From Symbiodinium natans (taxonomy: Eukaryota; Sar; Dinophyceae; Suessiales; Symbiodiniaceae): 64,000 nucleotides of DNA. Shown here one piece after another: positions 1 through 12,371 of the stretch (positions within the stretch are counted from its first letter, which is position 1; every line of letters starts with the position of its first letter). The stretch covers positions 308,793-372,792 of the forward strand of contig CAJNDS010002545.1 of the NCBI GenBank assembly GCA_905221605.1. Direction: 5' to 3'. The position numbers and the translations under genes are program-made. A model generated the notes under the pieces. It searched no databases. It saw nothing but the letters and a program-made list of their open reading frames with translations, and had not been told where the DNA came from.

Positions 1-1787
1 GCTTAGCGAAGCTCAGCGTGCAGCTGAGTGGCTCGGAGCCCCCAGTGCGGCGGAGCTTTGGCAAGCCCTGGTTATAGGGAGAAAATGTCAATAGGGATGC
101 GCCCCGGTAGTAAGCTCTGCGGTTTTTAGAGACCTGAGCGTGGGATGTAGCGGGGCACATGAGGGCATAAACGTTGTGGGGAGCGATTGGGAATCAGGGG
201 CGACCTTGTTTCGGTCTTCACGTGAGATGTTACAGGCCGCACTTTCTCGAACACGCCTGCTGGCTGGAGTTCTGCTGGCTTCCACTGCTCCTGCACTTGT
301 GTAAGATCTTCCCAAAAGTGCCGAAACAGTTTAAGATCACATGCCAAGTCTTGAACACGCATTAAAGCCCTGGTCAATGCCAAGGCACGGTTGCAAACCT
401 GCTGCAGTTCTGGGGGAGTCGAAGGCCTTCAACACGCAAGGGAAGCTGAACATCGCTCAGGGGCATAAAAAGGCAGAAAGCGGAGCCGGGGAGAAAACAG
501 CTTCGCCTCGTTGGCTCCTCTCTTCGAGCGGATTCGCTTCGTTGGGGTGACTGCTGGTGGCAACCTTAGATCGAATGCTCGGCACATGACTGTGCATCGC
601 ATAAGTTACCATGCACCCATGTCAGGGCGCACAGCACCAAACAAACAGAATGGAGCTGCAGCAACCTCTGGATTCCGACATCCACGCGGAAACATGGTGC
701 CGAAGCTTGGTACACAAAGGACTAAGAGACCATAAGGTCATGGCGAGGCCGCGTGGTCTCCAGGTGAGGTCGCGGTTGCCTTCCAACCCATCCCGAAGTG
801 CAAGAAGAATCTAATGACGACATCTTAGTTCTGGTGGACCACTCTGAAACAACTCTGAAGCCTCCGCATCCTCTGCTTTGGACAGGTCCGGTACCCTGGG
901 GCGCATGCGCATGTGTAGAGTACGACTTGGGGAGTTGTACCGTTACCTTGACTGGACGGCCTGCCTTGAACATCCGTAAACTTGAAGTCATTAGGGTTTA
1001 GGGTTTAGGGACAAACCCACAAGCCAATTTCGCCGCCACCTGTCATCAGATGCAGGTGGGGCCGCGTCCCCGCAGGCCCCCTGACAACGAAGCGAAGAGT
1101 CACGGCGAAGGCACCAGGAACAACATGAAAAGAAAGAGAAAAGCTGCAGCTATAGGATCAGAATCAGAGGTCAGCAATCATGCAGTACCTACATGGCTTT
1201 GGGGCAACTCTCTAAGCACAACGATTCCAGTAGTCTGAAACGAAGCTTTGACTTGCGTAAACAATGGTGCCGCTGCGTGGCCTCGGCGGCCTCTAGTGAG
1301 CTATGGGTCGCAGGTCTGTCTTCGGCCGCCGTTGCAGCTGCCAGCGCGCGGACGATTCGCAGCGCCTCAGTGCAAAGACTCGCGACTCTAAAAAAAGAGC
1401 ACAAAATGTATGAAAGGGAGTGGCTTACAAACTACCTAGCTGCCTTGCTGACCTCTTCACAAAGATGCATGTGGAAAGGCGTAGCTGTCTAACAGCAAAG
1501 TTCAAAGTGGAGACTTCATCAACTTGGCCGCAAGACGCCGAAAGTGATCGATCAGAAAGCTAGCCAACCACTACCAGACGCAATAATAACAACCAGTAAA
1601 TCGAAAAGGCAGCCGGCCAGAATATGCTCAGTGCAAATGCATCTGGCATCGCGAAACGGCGATTTCACCTGATACTATGACGCTTCCTCATCCACTGCAG
1701 ATACCAAGGCCACGTTAACGCTTGGTCCCGGTCGCATCGCGCATGCATGCTTTTGCTGCACCACAACAAGACGGCGCTCGAACAACC
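1..1787. other. No supported gene
   Basis: Only a weak plus-strand frame (1193-1492, 99 codons, alanine- and serine-rich) and a short telomere-like repeat are seen. I find no domain or splice pattern that supports a gene. Confidence 0.4.
991..1010 (+). repeat. Interstitial telomere-like repeat (TTTAGGG)
   Basis: Three tandem copies of the plant-type telomere unit TTTAGGG, the first one lacking its leading T. Degenerate single units of the same kind occur elsewhere, for example near 12650 and 62937. Confidence 0.7.
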
Positions 1788-3012
1788 TGTCAGATAGAGC
1801 TAATACTGCTGACTTCACCAGGCAGTCAGACTCTTCCTATCAATTCTTCTTTCATCCCATACAAGCACTCAATCAAGTCGACAGATTGTTCACGTTTCCA
1901 CAACCATCCTCACAAACCCAAGCTGCAAGGACGACACAACCTGTCCAATGATGTTCTCTTCGCTTGCGATCAATGTGTCTCATGTGTCAGATAGAGCTAA
2001 TACTTCTGACTTCACCAAGCAGTCAGACTCTTCCTATCAATTCTTCTTTCATCCCGTACAAGCACCAAACCAAGTCCAACATTGTCCAATCATGCCACTC
2101 CTCCTCGCTTGCGATCAACGCGTCTCATATGTCAGATAGAGCTAATACTTCTGACTTCACCAGGCAGTCAGACTCTTCCTATCAATTCTTCTTTCATCCC
2201 GTACAAGCACCAAACCGAGTCCAACGTTTCCACAACCATCCTCACAAACCCAAGCTGCAAGGACGACACAACCTGCCCAATGATGTTCTCTTCGCTTGCG
2301 ATCAAGGTGTCTCATATGTCAGATAGAGCTAATACTTCTGACTTCACCAAGCAGTCAGACTCTTCCTATCAATTCTTCTTTCATCCCGTACAAGCACCAA
2401 ACCGAGTCCAACGTTTCCACAACCATCCTCACAAAAGCATGACACAACCTGTCCAATCATGCCACTCCTCCTCGCTTGCGATCAACGCGTCTCATATGTC
2501 AGATAGAGCTAATACTTCTGACTTCACCAGGCAGTCAGACTCTTCCTATCACTTGAGTTCTCATCCTGTCTAGCAGTCTAGCCAAACACCTGCGTACCTC
2601 CCCCACCCCCCGCCCCCGTGCATGCACCAGCATTTCAGAAGCTGGCAGCTGCAGCTGTGACCCTTCTGCAGAAGGGCTTTCGGGCAAGCAGCGATGGCTT
2701 GTTAAAGTACGCCGGCGCAGTTAGAACAAGTGCCCGCTTCGGACTTCATCAAGCAATCAGACTCTATCAACCCATGCCATGCTCTCTCATTTTTTTCTGA
2801 GCACCCGATTGCCATGTGAACTGTGTCTGACGATGCACCCAGCCGTGCCTGCGTGGCCGGCTGATCACCATGACTGCATCCACAACCCATCCAGCAGATG
2901 ACATCACAGCCACACCCGGAAAATCAAAGGCACATGAAGTTGCCGTCAAGAACAGTGCTCATCAGATAGAGCTAATTCGGCGACTTCACAACGCGTCAGG
3001 CTCCCCCTATCA
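1788..3012 (+). repeat. Tandem repeat, unit 144-197 bp
   Basis: The string CAGATAGAGCTAATAC starts at 1791, 1988, 2132, 2320 and 2500, giving periods of 197, 144, 188 and 180 bp. Units share a core up to about GTACAAGCACCAAACC and differ by the presence of a block with CACAACCATCCTCACAAA. Diverged copies of the core follow near 2735-2775 and 2963-3012. Stop-free frames in the array (for example 2082-2573) are products of the repeat. Confidence 0.9.
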
Positions 3013-3083
3013 CAAGATCATCGCCAGAGGAATGCACTCGTCCCTCAGCCGAAATCACAATGTAGTGCGACGCCGAGCACACA

Positions 3084-3164
<81 letters not shown>
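3084..3164 (+). repeat. (ATG)n trinucleotide repeat
   Basis: Twenty-seven uninterrupted ATG units. Open frames through it read poly-D, poly-H or poly-I and are not evidence of a gene. Confidence 0.95.
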
Positions 3165-5590
3165 TGACTTGCCTTTTGCAAAACATGCTCGGGCCAACCG
3201 ATCGACGTGTGTCAGCATCCTAAACTGTTGAGCTGGAATCCCAAGAGTTTGAAGCATGCGCAGAGAGGCAGCGGGCAGCCCTTTTTTCCCTCGACAGGCT
3301 ATTACTCCCATCTCCAGCCGTCCACAGCCTCCAACTCTTGAACCTGGCAAACTCTCAGACTCACAGCTCACGAAGAAAATGCTGAGCCACAAGGATCACT
3401 GCAACACCTGGACACAACACGTAGAATTGGCCTTGGACTGCATTTCACACGACCACCCTTGGAAATCTGAGGCCCAGAGAACTGAAAATACATCGTGGAG
3501 AGCCCGGATCATGAAGCCCTAAACCTCTCCATACCTCTCCCCATACCTCTCCTGCTTCAGCTGCGCATCCCTCAAGGAACCCACCAGCCTTCCAGGCGGG
3601 TAGGCCAATGGGCAGCAATCGGCTGTTCCGGTTGACTCGGACGAAGTGTCCCAGCGCAGTCCCACTTGGCCTAGACCGAAGAAGTCCAGGCACCGTCAAA
3701 ATGCCACGTGGAACTTGCACGACCGGTAAGCCGCCGGCGGATCTTTCTTCTCAGGATCCTGGCAGAGCATCCTCTGAGTACATCACACCATCACACTTCC
3801 CGCACTCCTCCCGCCCATTTCTCCTTTGTGCTACAAACATCTCTCCTGCGCGTAGAACTCCTTGAGCTCGGCAAGGCGCTCCCTCCACTCCTTTTTGCTT
3901 AGACCACATCACGGATGCAGCTTGAGCCTGCGAAAAGAAGCCGAGAAGCCTCGTCCTTCTTTTGCAGCATCCTTTCGTAGGGGGTCTTCTGCCTTCAATG
4001 GTCAGTCGTGGTCATGACAACTGCTCTGGGCGTTGAGCCCATGCCCTGGCCATTCATCCGCGCGCCTGTTGAAGTAGTCGAAGCCCACGACCTCAGGGCT
4101 CTGGCCAGGCATATGAAGCCCAGGGCCCAGGAAGACCCGGAAAGCACGCGAGGCCGCAACACAAGCACCGGCGCTGCCAGCAAGCAGGATTGGAAGAATC
4201 GGAAGCTGGAAACTGTGCGGCGGGAGGGTATGTGCGATGAGGGTGGCCGACAGCTAAAGATTTAGCTAGCAGCAGGATCCCATTGCATATGTCTCCTGTT
4301 TGGGGGCATGCGGGTGCCTGCACGCCTGAGACTCGCCTAGCTCGCCTTCCAAGCAATTGCTCTGTCTTCTTCCAAGGAGCCTGCTTGGCGATGGCTTCCG
4401 ATCGCTAGCAAAAGCCTCTTCAGAGTTTCATGACCCCCAGAAGTCCCCCAGACCAAGAAGTCCAAACTGACAAACTCCGACCTGCGCTCTCCAATGAAGC
4501 AGTTTGCCGCGTTGGGCGCGCCATCGGCACAGCGCGACCAGCGATTTCTCAGGAGCCATCGCGGCCAAGCTTTCAGGAAGTCGAGCTGCAAGCGTCGACT
4601 AGGAAGTTGTTTCTTTGGAGGTCCTTCCTTTTAAAGGGGGGTTGTATGATCAGAGGTTGCTATACACAAGGCCAGGGCGTCTTGTTTAACTTTGGAGGCT
4701 CGATAAACTCGCCAGAATGCCACTTGTCAAACCACACTGCGGAGCCCCAGCAAAAGGGCCAAGCTGCGCCGCGGAGCTGAAATCCCGGACATGCAGAATG
4801 CCACGCGTGCGGCTTCAGGATTTGCAGGTGCTTACAGTTTGCAGATGTTTGCGGATGTTTGATGTTTGCGGGGGTACTAGGAACCTTCCGAGAAGGGCTG
4901 AAAAAGGAAGTGCATTTTCATAGCGACCCCGAACCAAGTGACCTCAACCCTCCGTCAAATCAACACCTGGAACCCCTCGGGCCCTCGCCATCTGCTGCTG
5001 CGTGCCGTCCGCAGGCAGCCCGAGATCCCTTTGCAGGTTCTTTAGAACCCGCTGGTTGAGGGGCTGCAGGGTTTAAGGAGCTCAAGGCAGCCTCTGTGGG
5101 TTTGTCGGAAACTACGCGTGGATTGCCTAGGTCCTAGGTCATTATGGTGGCTCCTGCACCGGTGCATTCTTAGCAGGAATTCGCGCGCCGAGTCCTTCGC
5201 CTGCCCGCCCTAGACGAATTCTTGGGTCCCAAAGGGTTCAAAAATTCCGTAAAGGCGAAGGAGGGAGGGGGCATTCAAGGTGTGTCATGGGGCTTGCTGA
5301 GTGTTCTTATTGTGAGTATCACAGCGAAAGCTGTTGCACAAATTATTCGGGGCGACCATAAAAGACTCACAAAGCAGGTACCATGTCCCGTGCTTGCTTC
5401 AATGAAAGGTTGCGGTGTTCGACAACAATCAGGAACTTCCTTTTTGTTTCTGCTTCAGCTGCGTTACTTCTTGAACGCCCCATCTCATTCCACTGAAGAG
5501 GCTCTTATCCAGGACTTGTAGCACACATACTCGGAATCCAGCTCGTTGAACTAACAGTCATGCCACCCGATGCGCGATGCTGAAGTGGAG
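3165..5590. other. No supported gene
   Basis: Several short frames up to 119 codons are open on both strands, none with a recognisable domain or consistent splice sites. Confidence 0.4.
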
Positions 5591-5599
5591 CGCCAAGAC

Positions 5600-6888
5600 T
5601 GCACGGGCGACTGCCTCGGGCGACTGCCTCGGGCGACTGCCTCAGGCGACTGCCTTGGACGACTGGCTCGGGCGACTGCCTCGGGCGACTGCCTCGGGCG
5701 ACTGCCTCGGGCGACTGCCTCGGGCGACAGCCTCGGGCGACAGCCTCGGGCGACAGCCTCGGGCGACAGCCTCGGGCGACAGCCTCGGGCGACAGCCTCG
5801 GGCGACAGCCTCGGGCGACAGCCTCGGGCGACAGCCTCGGGCGACAGCCTCGGGCGACAGCCTCGGGCGACAGCCGCGGGCGACAGCCTCGGGCGACAGC
5901 CTCGGGCGACAGCCTCGGGCGACAGCCTCGGGCGACAGCCTCGGGCGACAGCCTCGGGCGACAGCCTCGGGCGACAGCCTCGGGCGACAGCCTCGGGCGA
6001 CAGCCTCGGGCGACAGCCTCGGGCGACAGCCTCGGGCGACAGCCGCGGGCGACAGCCTCGGGCGACAGCCTCGGGCGACAGCCTCGGGCGACAGCCTCGG
6101 GCGACAGCCTCGGGCGACAGCCTCGGGCGACAGCCTCGGGCGACAGCCGCGGGCGACAGCCTCGGGCGACAGCCTCGGGCGACAGCCTCGGGCGACAGCC
6201 TCGGGCGACAGCCTCGGGCGACAGCCTCGGGCGACAGCCTCGGGCGACAGCCTCGGGCGACAGCCTCGGGCGACAGCCGCGGGCGACAGCCTCGGGCGAC
6301 AGCCTCGGGCGACAGCCTCGGGCGACAGCCTCGGGCGACAGCCTCGGGCGACAGCCTCGGGCGACAGCCTCGGGCGACAGCCTCGGGCGACAGCCGCGGG
6401 CGACAGCCTCGACGTCGAGCGACTGCCTCGAGCGACTGCCTCGGGCGACAGCCTCGGGCGACAGCCTCGGGCGACAGCCTCGGGCAGCCTCGCGCGACAG
6501 CCTCGGGCGACAGCCTCGCGCGACAGGATCAGGCGACAGCCGCGCACGACAGCCGCGGGCGACAGCCTGGGGCGACTGCCTCGGGCGACTGCCTCGGGCG
6601 ACTGCCTCGGGCGACTGCCTCGGGCGACTGCCTCGGGCGACTGCCTCGGGCGACTGCCTCGGTCGGGCGACTGCCTCGGGCGACTGCCTCGGGCGACTGC
6701 CTCGGGCGACTGCCTCGGGCGACTGCCTCGGGCAACCGCCTCGGGCAACCGCCTCGGGCAACCGCCTCGGGCAACCGCCTCGGGCAACCGCCTCGGGCAA
6801 CCGCCTCGGGCAACAACCGCCTCGGGCAACAACCGCCTCGGGCAACCGCCTCGGGCAACCGCCTCGGGCTACCCGGGCAACTGCCTCT
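5600..6888 (+). repeat. 13-bp minisatellite, about 1.3 kb
   Basis: A nearly perfect array with unit GGGCGACAGCCTC, about 99 units by length. It has four blocks: GGGCGACTGCCTC (about 5600-5720), GGGCGACAGCCTC (about 5720-6560, with a short scrambled part near 6410-6560), GGGCGACTGCCTC again (about 6570-6730) and GGGCAACCGCCTC (about 6730-6870). A CCGC variant occurs at 5874, 6043, 6147, 6277 and 6394; all spacings are multiples of 13. Since 13 is not a multiple of 3, each frame cycles through a 13-residue repeat without stops, giving false frames of up to about 500 codons on both strands. Confidence 0.97.
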
Positions 6889-6889
6889 C

Positions 6890-9170
6890 CACTCCTCCAC
6901 GCTCTCCGTCTTCATTCTCTTGGTCTTCGGAATGTCGAGGTTGCTGTGGCCATTTGCGTGCTTCCAACAAGTGGAATCACTGGGCGGAGATGCTTCCCCA
7001 CTCCCGCCCCGTTCGTGGCAGTTCGGGCTGTCGGTGTAGGAGGGTGTACGAAGGCAAGCAACTCCTCTTGGCTGAAGACGTCCGGCTCATGAGTCCTTCT
7101 TAGTGTCTGTCAATGCCTCGGCAAGAATCTCAGAACCAGCTTATAGCATGAGAGTGATACCGCCATGCTCAGAAAAAGTGCTTCAACCTTGTCTTCACAG
7201 ACCTGACCAACGAGAAAGCACATCATATATCCACCTCTCATACCAGAGGCTGTCTTGAAACATGATTGCATCAGTATTGCATCAAGCGACCTCTTGCGCT
7301 GTTGTCCCATCCAACTTCCGCAGCTCCAACATGACCTCCAGTGAAGTTTAGACATTCTGCGGATTCTGCTGTGTCTTCCTGAAAAAAACTCGGTTTCCAG
7401 CTTGGCGTGGACATTGCCATGAATACTGTACTTAGCCAGTGAACCTGGATGCCACAGAAGAGAGTCACATAGGCCCCCGCCAGCACCCAGAGCGCCTGCC
7501 AGGCAGTCTTGGAGTTGAGGGCTGAGGGAACTAAATCCCAGCACCACCAAAGACGAGCGGGCACGCAAGCAACCATGCCGCGCCACAAGCACACACGCGC
7601 GCGTGCACACACGCAAGCGCACGCACGCCAGTGCACACAAGCAAGCGCGCACGCAAGCGAACGCACGCAATCACACGCAAAAGCATACGCAAGCAAACGC
7701 AAGCAACAGCGCACACAACAGTGCGCGCAAAAGCACACGCACGCAAGCGCGCTCCCAACATTCGATCCAACCCTTTCACTTACATCCCAAAGAGAGACGA
7801 AAACAAAACCGAAAACCCCCTCAAACCTTCAAAGCCGCCGCAAAAACCTTGGCACGCACAGCCTCCTGCCACTGCGCCATTGCCGGGAGCAGCGCTGCAA
7901 AGCCATCCAGGCCAGTGGAGTAGCCAATCCTCTGCTCTTTAGGGCTTGGGGAGGTTTGAGGAGGTTTGAGGAGGTTCTGGGACAATACAAGCCATTTGCG
8001 CCCAGCTCCGCTGCTGGGGCCGTGAACGGTTTCAAGGTATGGGGCACCACAATTCACTCAACCGGGTTCGGGGAGCTTCAGCGCTCTGAAGTTGGCAGCA
8101 GTCAGGATTGTTCGCCAGTCAGAGGAACAGCGCTCGTGTGAGTTCCAAGCCCTCCCCCGCAGCGCTAAAGGACATCATGCTAAGCTCACCAGAACTCTCT
8201 CGGAACGAAGCCCAGCATCAAGTTGACCGTCATCAAGACAAGGATGTATGTACTGCCTTTGGTGGAAAGAGAAAAGCGGCGTCTACAGGGGACGATGGAT
8301 GTTTCATAAGCGCATCGTCAGCTGGTCTGCTAAAGAAGCATGGCCCTTACCTTACAGTTGCCGACTCGCAAGAGTTGTAACTTTGAGCTGCTAACTGGGT
8401 CTGAGTCGTGTTGGAGCCCCGAACCCTACATGCCGCCATCCCCGCCTACTCACAGAAATTCCAAGGCTGTCAAGATGCTTCGAAGAGACCGCCCAAGAAT
8501 ATCCCACGCTGCCCAGGACCCCCCCCCCAAGGCTTCCCCAAAATTTGCGGGATCCCCTACCCTTAATTGCTGCCAAAAAAACCATCTTTGCATGATGGGG
8601 GTGGGGCACAGATGAAAAAGACTCTTCCTTCAGAATCCTCCGCCAACCTTCCAGCTCTCCCAAAGCCCCGAGCTCCAGAATCCTGCGGTGACCGCTTAAT
8701 CCCGTTTTCCTGGGCCCTGCCTGCCAGGCCAAGCACTGCACGTGGCTTCCGCCCAGGGAAGGCGGCAGTGGCAGCGCCCTGAAAGGGTCATGCGGCATGC
8801 GTCTGGTTTGGAGCTTCATGGATCAGAGCAAGGCGGTCAGCGCACCATGTGCTGGTGGCATGTTGTGCATCAAGATCAAGCCACTCCACAGCCAAAGATC
8901 AATCTTGACTGATCGCAAGCCGTGCCCTGCTCATCCCTACCTGTGCCACCTGAAAAAACACTGAAAAAATGAGGTTCGACAGCGGAGCGGCCGAGCCTCC
9001 AACCACAGAAAGCCCACATTGAGTAGCCCCCAGGCCATAAGCTTCAACTGGCAGTGGCATCATTGGCGGCTCTTGCTGTGTCGTGATACCCCGAACCCTG
9101 CACTTCAATGTCACTTCAATGTGCTTCCTTTCCGACGGGTGTTATAACTTACAACTGATCCCCACCCGGC
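6890..9170. other. No supported gene
   Basis: Contains the ACGCAAGC-type repeat at 7560-7745 and open frames that derive from it. A minus-strand frame at 8391-8819 is proline- and glycine-rich without any domain. Confidence 0.4.
7560..7745 (+). repeat. Degenerate ACGCAAGC / ACACGC repeat
   Basis: Imperfect short repeats of the type CACACGC and ACGCAAGC, alternating purines and pyrimidines for long stretches. Both strands stay open through it. Confidence 0.8.
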
Positions 9171-9177
9171 CTCAAGG

Positions 9178-9678
9178 TCATGCCAGGCTGCGACAAACAG
9201 GAAGGTGGCGGCTGATGCTGTGATCTTTCGTCGCGCTCCACCCAGTGGAACGTACCTGTGTTGACATCAAGGTCAGCCTCCTCGCATTCGCGCCCTCGTT
9301 CTGTCTCTTTCTAATCTTGACGACTAGCAGAGCAAAATCTCTTAAGGCCTGCCTGGGCACAGGTACTTTACCAGCCAGCGATTGAAGGAGGCGTGCCAGC
9401 CTCTCCAGAATCCCATCAATGAGAAGTTGTTGCACATGCAGCGCTGCATGTTCTCTGGCACGTCGATGCCATCTGCCATGGCCCAAGCCTTGGCCAGGTA
9501 GCTCTGTACTAGCTCTGTTGAGCCTCTTGAGCTTCGAGGGATCCAAGATGTTTGAGGCAGCCGGTTTGCAGTTTGTCACCGAGCGGCTCGGCCAAACCTC
9601 CACATGCAGAGGAACTTGAGCCACATCATGTTCCTTAGCGGCTGAGCGCCAAGCATCATGTACTTCGAACATCCCCAC
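9178..9678 (-). CDS. Unidentified open frame, largely helical
   Basis: A 166-codon minus-strand frame with HVQQLLIDGILERLARLLQS, LAGKVPVPRQALRDFALLVV and KIRKRQNEGANARR. The heptad-like spacing of leucines suggests coiled or packed helices. I see no domain, no clear start and no splice sites that decide its ends. Confidence 0.4.
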   Translation of the reverse strand: MGMFEVHDAWRSAAKEHDVAQVPLHVEVWPSRSVTNCKPAASNILDPSKLKRLNRASTELPGQGLGHGRWHRRAREHAALHVQQLLIDGILERLARLLQSLAGKVPVPRQALRDFALLVVKIRKRQNEGANARRLTLMSTQVRSTGWSATKDHSISRHLPVCRSLA

Positions 9679-11120
9679 CCCGCAGGCAAGGACTTTGGAG
9701 TTGGGTTCTCCAGGGACTCTCTGGGGATACTCTGGGGTGGGATACGGTGAGGGGGGAGGAGCAGACCGGGCGGGCGGGAGAGTTTAGTTTAGTTTTTTAG
9801 TCTAACAACCCCACACCGAGGATGGGGGTAAAACTCTCCGGCAACCTGCTATGACACATGCGCGCCGCTCTCCTCCTGGGCGCCCAAAGGCACACCATCC
9901 CGGCAAAAAGCAGCCCAGCTCAATGTGCCAGTATACGGTACCCCAACCATGCACAAGGCAAAAAGCACCCCACACTCCGCAAATGCCCAAGTGCACGCCC
10001 CTGCGACAGCACGTGCTTGAAGCAGCCACGCACGCATTAAAAAATCGGCTCACGTCGCGCATGGCATAGCTGCAAAAACAGAGTTTGACGACTGGAACGA
10101 CTGGATCAGGCAGCAAGTGCCCTTTTGAGATCGCTGTCTTCCTCCCATGCTTTGTCGGAGATCGCACCCGCACCCTGAGCCAGATTACCCCGTATAATAG
10201 GATTCACTCAGAACAATCAAAAGAAAGCCAAGAGCCCCGAATCGCATTCCCTGAACGTTCTTTATGTGAGGGGGGTCTCAGCTAAGCTTACGTACCAATC
10301 GTTTCCCAAGGCTTGTCGCTCAAGCCTCCCAAGCCGACGGTGCAACTTCAACTCCGCAAACGAATCCTGGGCCCTAAGCCGAAGGACTTCAGACTAAAAG
10401 GTTCGGGGTGGTACACAAAAAAGGGGGCGTTCATTTGCACAGAAATGGCAAAGCCCAAAAGCGCACGAGGGCGGGCCGACCCCCTGGACCCCCCCCAGGA
10501 TGCTCGGTTGCCGTGACTTTTGGAGAGCAGTACGCTACTCGCCATGAGGATATGGCATCATGGCGGGCTGTGCTACTGGGACTCCTATCCCGAAGCCGTC
10601 TCCACTCATGCTCAGGCTTCGCTGTCACAGTCCAGAACTCAAGACCTCTGGGCAAACAAGCTGCAGCGTCAGAAACACCGCTGTCGCCGCCAGTCGCGGC
10701 GGCAACTCCTCCGGCAAAAGCAGTCGTTAAAATCATAATACTCGCACGGCTCTGAACCGGATTCCTTGACTTCACAGGTCCTGCAGCAGGTCCACTCGCG
10801 CCATGGCAAAGACAAAGTGGAGATGCCATGCCGTCTCCTGGGATGCACATGATACGAGTACACATGCTTCAAGAGGGCACTGAGTTTGGGACATGGTGCA
10901 GTCCAAGCTAAAGATTCTGAACCTGGAAGAGACCGAAGATTCATCCTTCTGCTGCAGACCCAACGAGCTTAGCTGCTCAGCCGCTTGGCCGCTTGTCCGT
11001 TTGGCCGCTTAGCTCTTCGATGACTGGGCCGATTTCTGCCAGAACCCTCAACATAGTGCGGATTCGCTGCTGTCATGGCCAAGGCTGCTACAAGCAGCAG
11101 CAGATACCTCAACTCCGAGC
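9679..11120. other. No supported gene
   Basis: Frames of up to 144 codons are open on both strands with no domain. No repeats stand out. Confidence 0.35.
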
Positions 11121-11124
11121 ATTT

Positions 11125-11254
11125 TCCGACGACTCGGCATCAGGCATGCAGCAGCCAAACATGATCCGGCTGCCACGGGGCCAGAGCAAGGCCCACCCCA
11201 GAGGCTTCGCAGTGTGGCACTGGTCCATGAAGTCGTCAAAGGTGATGACAGGAC
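11125..11254 (-). CDS. Unidentified exon
   Basis: The minus strand reads PVITFDDFMDQCHTAKPLGW, ALLWPRGSRIMFGCCMPDAE after a TTCAG/G acceptor at 11255. The sequence looks like a compact domain. It lies downstream of the membrane exon at 11745-12176 on the same strand and could be part of that gene. Confidence 0.45.
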
Positions 11255-11744
11255 CTGAACGATTCATCTGCCGGCCTCTTGAGCAGTCAGTTATTCCCGG
11301 TGCCCCGCCTGACTGCCACCCTTTGAACTGATTTGTTCGTCGTGTGTTGCCGCAACGACTTGGGCTCACTTGCTCCTCTTTTTGGGCTGTCGTGTCGCTG
11401 TGTAGAGTTCAGATGTGCTGCTTCCGTCGGGCTTTGGCCTGATGCCCCTGTGCTTGTTGGTCGAAGTATGTGCACCTCTGGTGCGTTCCCCCAAAAAGTC
11501 AGCACCCCCTCCCGGCCTGTCAAGAAGGTTGGGGCGTACAGCAGATGTGCCAGTGAGTTCAGGAACGTATACCTGCTCTCTGAGCCAGGGCGCCCTGCAG
11601 GGAAGGCACCAAGACACTCAAACAAACCAGCTGAACGCCATGGCATGCCATGGCATCACAATGGGCATCTTCGGGTTCCATCATGGTTCAGTCTGGAATG
11701 CCCGACGTGATGACATCAAGACTACTCCCCCAAGCTCCTGAACA

Positions 11745-12176
11745 GAGTGCACGGTGCCAGTCGAAAACGAAGCTCATGGAGCGGAGCAGCATCAGCTTCA
11801 CGGAATGCGACCAATGGTAGATGCCACAAAAGGGCTCTGCATCCAGAAATGCTGCACTGGGACCCAGCAATGTTCCAAAGTGTGTGGAGTCTTCTGGCAA
11901 CATCCGCTTGTCGGTGACCACAATACACACTGCCGCAGCTCCCCAGACCATTGGAACGAGAATGGCCTTGCCAGCTAGCATTCTGGCCAAAGTGTAGAAA
12001 AGCCATGCGTGCAACAGCACGAAGAAAGAGCCCAGTCCGTGTAGGACAAGCAGAAAGCAGCCTCCCAAAGCTGCGCGCACCGTGACGTTGCTGTACTTGT
12101 TGGCCGTCATCCGAGCTGCCAGTTGCTGAATTGCCACCTTAAGACTGAAGAGGCATTCTGCTCCGATCGAATACAT
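11745..12176 (-). CDS. Unidentified membrane-protein exon
   Basis: A 162-codon open minus-strand frame reads LKVAIQQLAARMTANKYSNV, then two strong hydrophobic spans (AALGGCFLLVLHGLGSFFVL and ILVPMVWGAAAVCIVV), then VTDKRMLPEDSTHFGTLLGP. The alternation of spans with charged loops is typical of a real membrane protein. The exon at 11125-11254 may be its continuation. I do not recognise the family. Confidence 0.45.
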
Positions 12177-12371
12177 TATACATCCTCTTACATCCCTAGC
12201 GGACCTATAGCTTCACTTGCAAGGCACGGTAACCACGGCCGCGGGTGCCAGGAGCGGCAGTGAGTCGCGAAAGTCGCGCCATTGGATCTCGCCATTGTCG
12301 ATCAAGGGGAATGGATACAGCCCATCTTGGGTCCAGCCCATCCATGCCCTCCTTACAAAGGTTTGGATTGC

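Noticed and set aside
1788-3012. CRISPR-like array of repeats
   Set aside because: The repeats have no unique spacers, vary in period and lie in a eukaryotic genome.
5505-7103. Open frames of 446-508 codons on both strands
   Set aside because: They are produced by the 13-bp repeat, which has no stop codon in any phase; the peptides are pure repeats with no unique start region.
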